Shown here: piece after piece, positions 6,041 to 6,391 of the stretch
Position numbering within the stretch: position 1 is the first letter of the stretch
Layout of the letters: each line of letters starts with the position of its first letter
DNA from: Gammaproteobacteria bacterium
GTDB taxonomy: Bacteria; Pseudomonadota; Gammaproteobacteria; Arenicellales; UBA868
Direction of reading: 5' to 3'
DNA length: 6,391 bases
Assembly: GCA_003529705.1 (NCBI GenBank)
Contig: DPVA01000132.1
Span: 1,673 to 8,063 of the forward strand
The notes under the pieces: generated by a model
Database searches by the model: none
Told to the model about the DNA's origin: nothing
The model's input: only the letters and a program-made list of their open reading frames with translations
Position numbers and translations under genes: made by a program

Positions 6041-6391
6041 ATGCTTTTAAAAAACGCCAATATCTACGACGTCCTGGCCGGCACCTTCAGGTTAGGCCAC
6101 TTGTTTATCGAAAACGGCCAAATCGCCGACATCGGGTTTGATGGATCACCACAAAGTGACGCTGTCGATATGGAGGCGTCATATGTGCTGCCGGGGTTTA
6201 TTGATTGCCACGTGCACCTTTGTGTCGATACCTATAACCCGGATGCCTCGCGGCTTTGGACGGGTGCCAAACCGGGCACGATAGCGCTGTCAGCGGCTCG
6301 GGCCGCTTATCGAACGCTGCTTTGCGGTGTAACCTCGATTCGCGAGGTCGGTGGCTGGGATTATCACGAGATTGCGGTGCGCGATGCCGTT
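6041..6391 (+). CDS. Metal-dependent amidohydrolase, N-terminal part (cut by window end)
   Basis: The open frame runs from ATG 6041 to the last base, giving the first 117 residues with no stop. Seen: the N-terminal beta-sandwich start LLKNANIYD followed by LFIENGQIADIG (21-32), then the metal-site strand VLPGFIDCHVHL (49-60) whose H57 and H59 are the HxH zinc or metal ligands of the amidohydrolase superfamily. AARAAYRTLLCGVTSIREVGG (85-105) matches the helix and strand 2 of imidazolonepropionase-like members, where the usual form is TLxAGxTTxRDxGG. That subgroup includes dipeptidases acting on X-Pro or X-Arg/Lys dipeptides, which would suit a gene next to a peptide importer, but other amides or lactams are equally possible. 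The catalytic Asp, the other metal ligands and the substrate pocket lie beyond the window. No signal peptide is seen, so it is probably cytoplasmic. Family confident, function open. Confidence 0.88.
   Translation, partial: MLLKNANIYDVLAGTFRLGHLFIENGQIADIGFDGSPQSDAVDMEASYVLPGFIDCHVHLCVDTYNPDASRLWTGAKPGTIALSAARAAYRTLLCGVTSIREVGGWDYHEIAVRDAV

Overview
This window looks like a bacterial chromosomal segment, most likely from a proteobacterium. Base composition is moderately GC-rich by eye, genes are tightly packed, Shine-Dalgarno sites occur, and start codons are ATG or GTG. The genus cannot be named from the sequence. No rRNA, tRNA, mobile element, CRISPR array or long repeat was seen.

Layout. 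(1) 17-2020, minus strand: a complete 667-residue CocE/NonD-type serine hydrolase (peptidase S15 fold) with a recognisable Ser/Asp/His triad. (2) 2021-2240: a 220-base divergent control region. It holds a plausible sigma70-like promoter for the hydrolase whose -10 lies inside a perfect 7+7 inverted repeat. It also holds an extended -10 promoter candidate for the transporter operon, a strong Shine-Dalgarno-like sequence with no obvious gene, and a 24-codon open frame whose peptide resembles the start of an Lrp/AsnC regulator. (3) 2241-5988, plus strand: four tightly linked genes for a Dpp/Opp-type ABC importer, namely two permeases and two ATPases in the order B-C-D-F. Junctions are a 20-base overlap, a 5-base gap and an 8-base overlap. 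(4) 6041-6391, plus strand: the first 117 codons of a metal-dependent amidohydrolase, cut by the window edge, 52 bases after the last ATPase gene and with its own good ribosome binding site.

How they may work together. The importer would bring a peptide or peptide-like compound through the inner membrane. The two flanking hydrolases have no visible signal peptide, so they would act on it in the cytoplasm. The S15/CocE fold includes X-Pro peptidases and ester or amide hydrolases. The downstream enzyme resembles the imidazolonepropionase-like amidohydrolases, some of which are dipeptidases. A dedicated uptake-and-hydrolysis locus is therefore reasonable, but the substrate is inference. No substrate-binding protein gene lies in the window; it must be outside it or encoded elsewhere.
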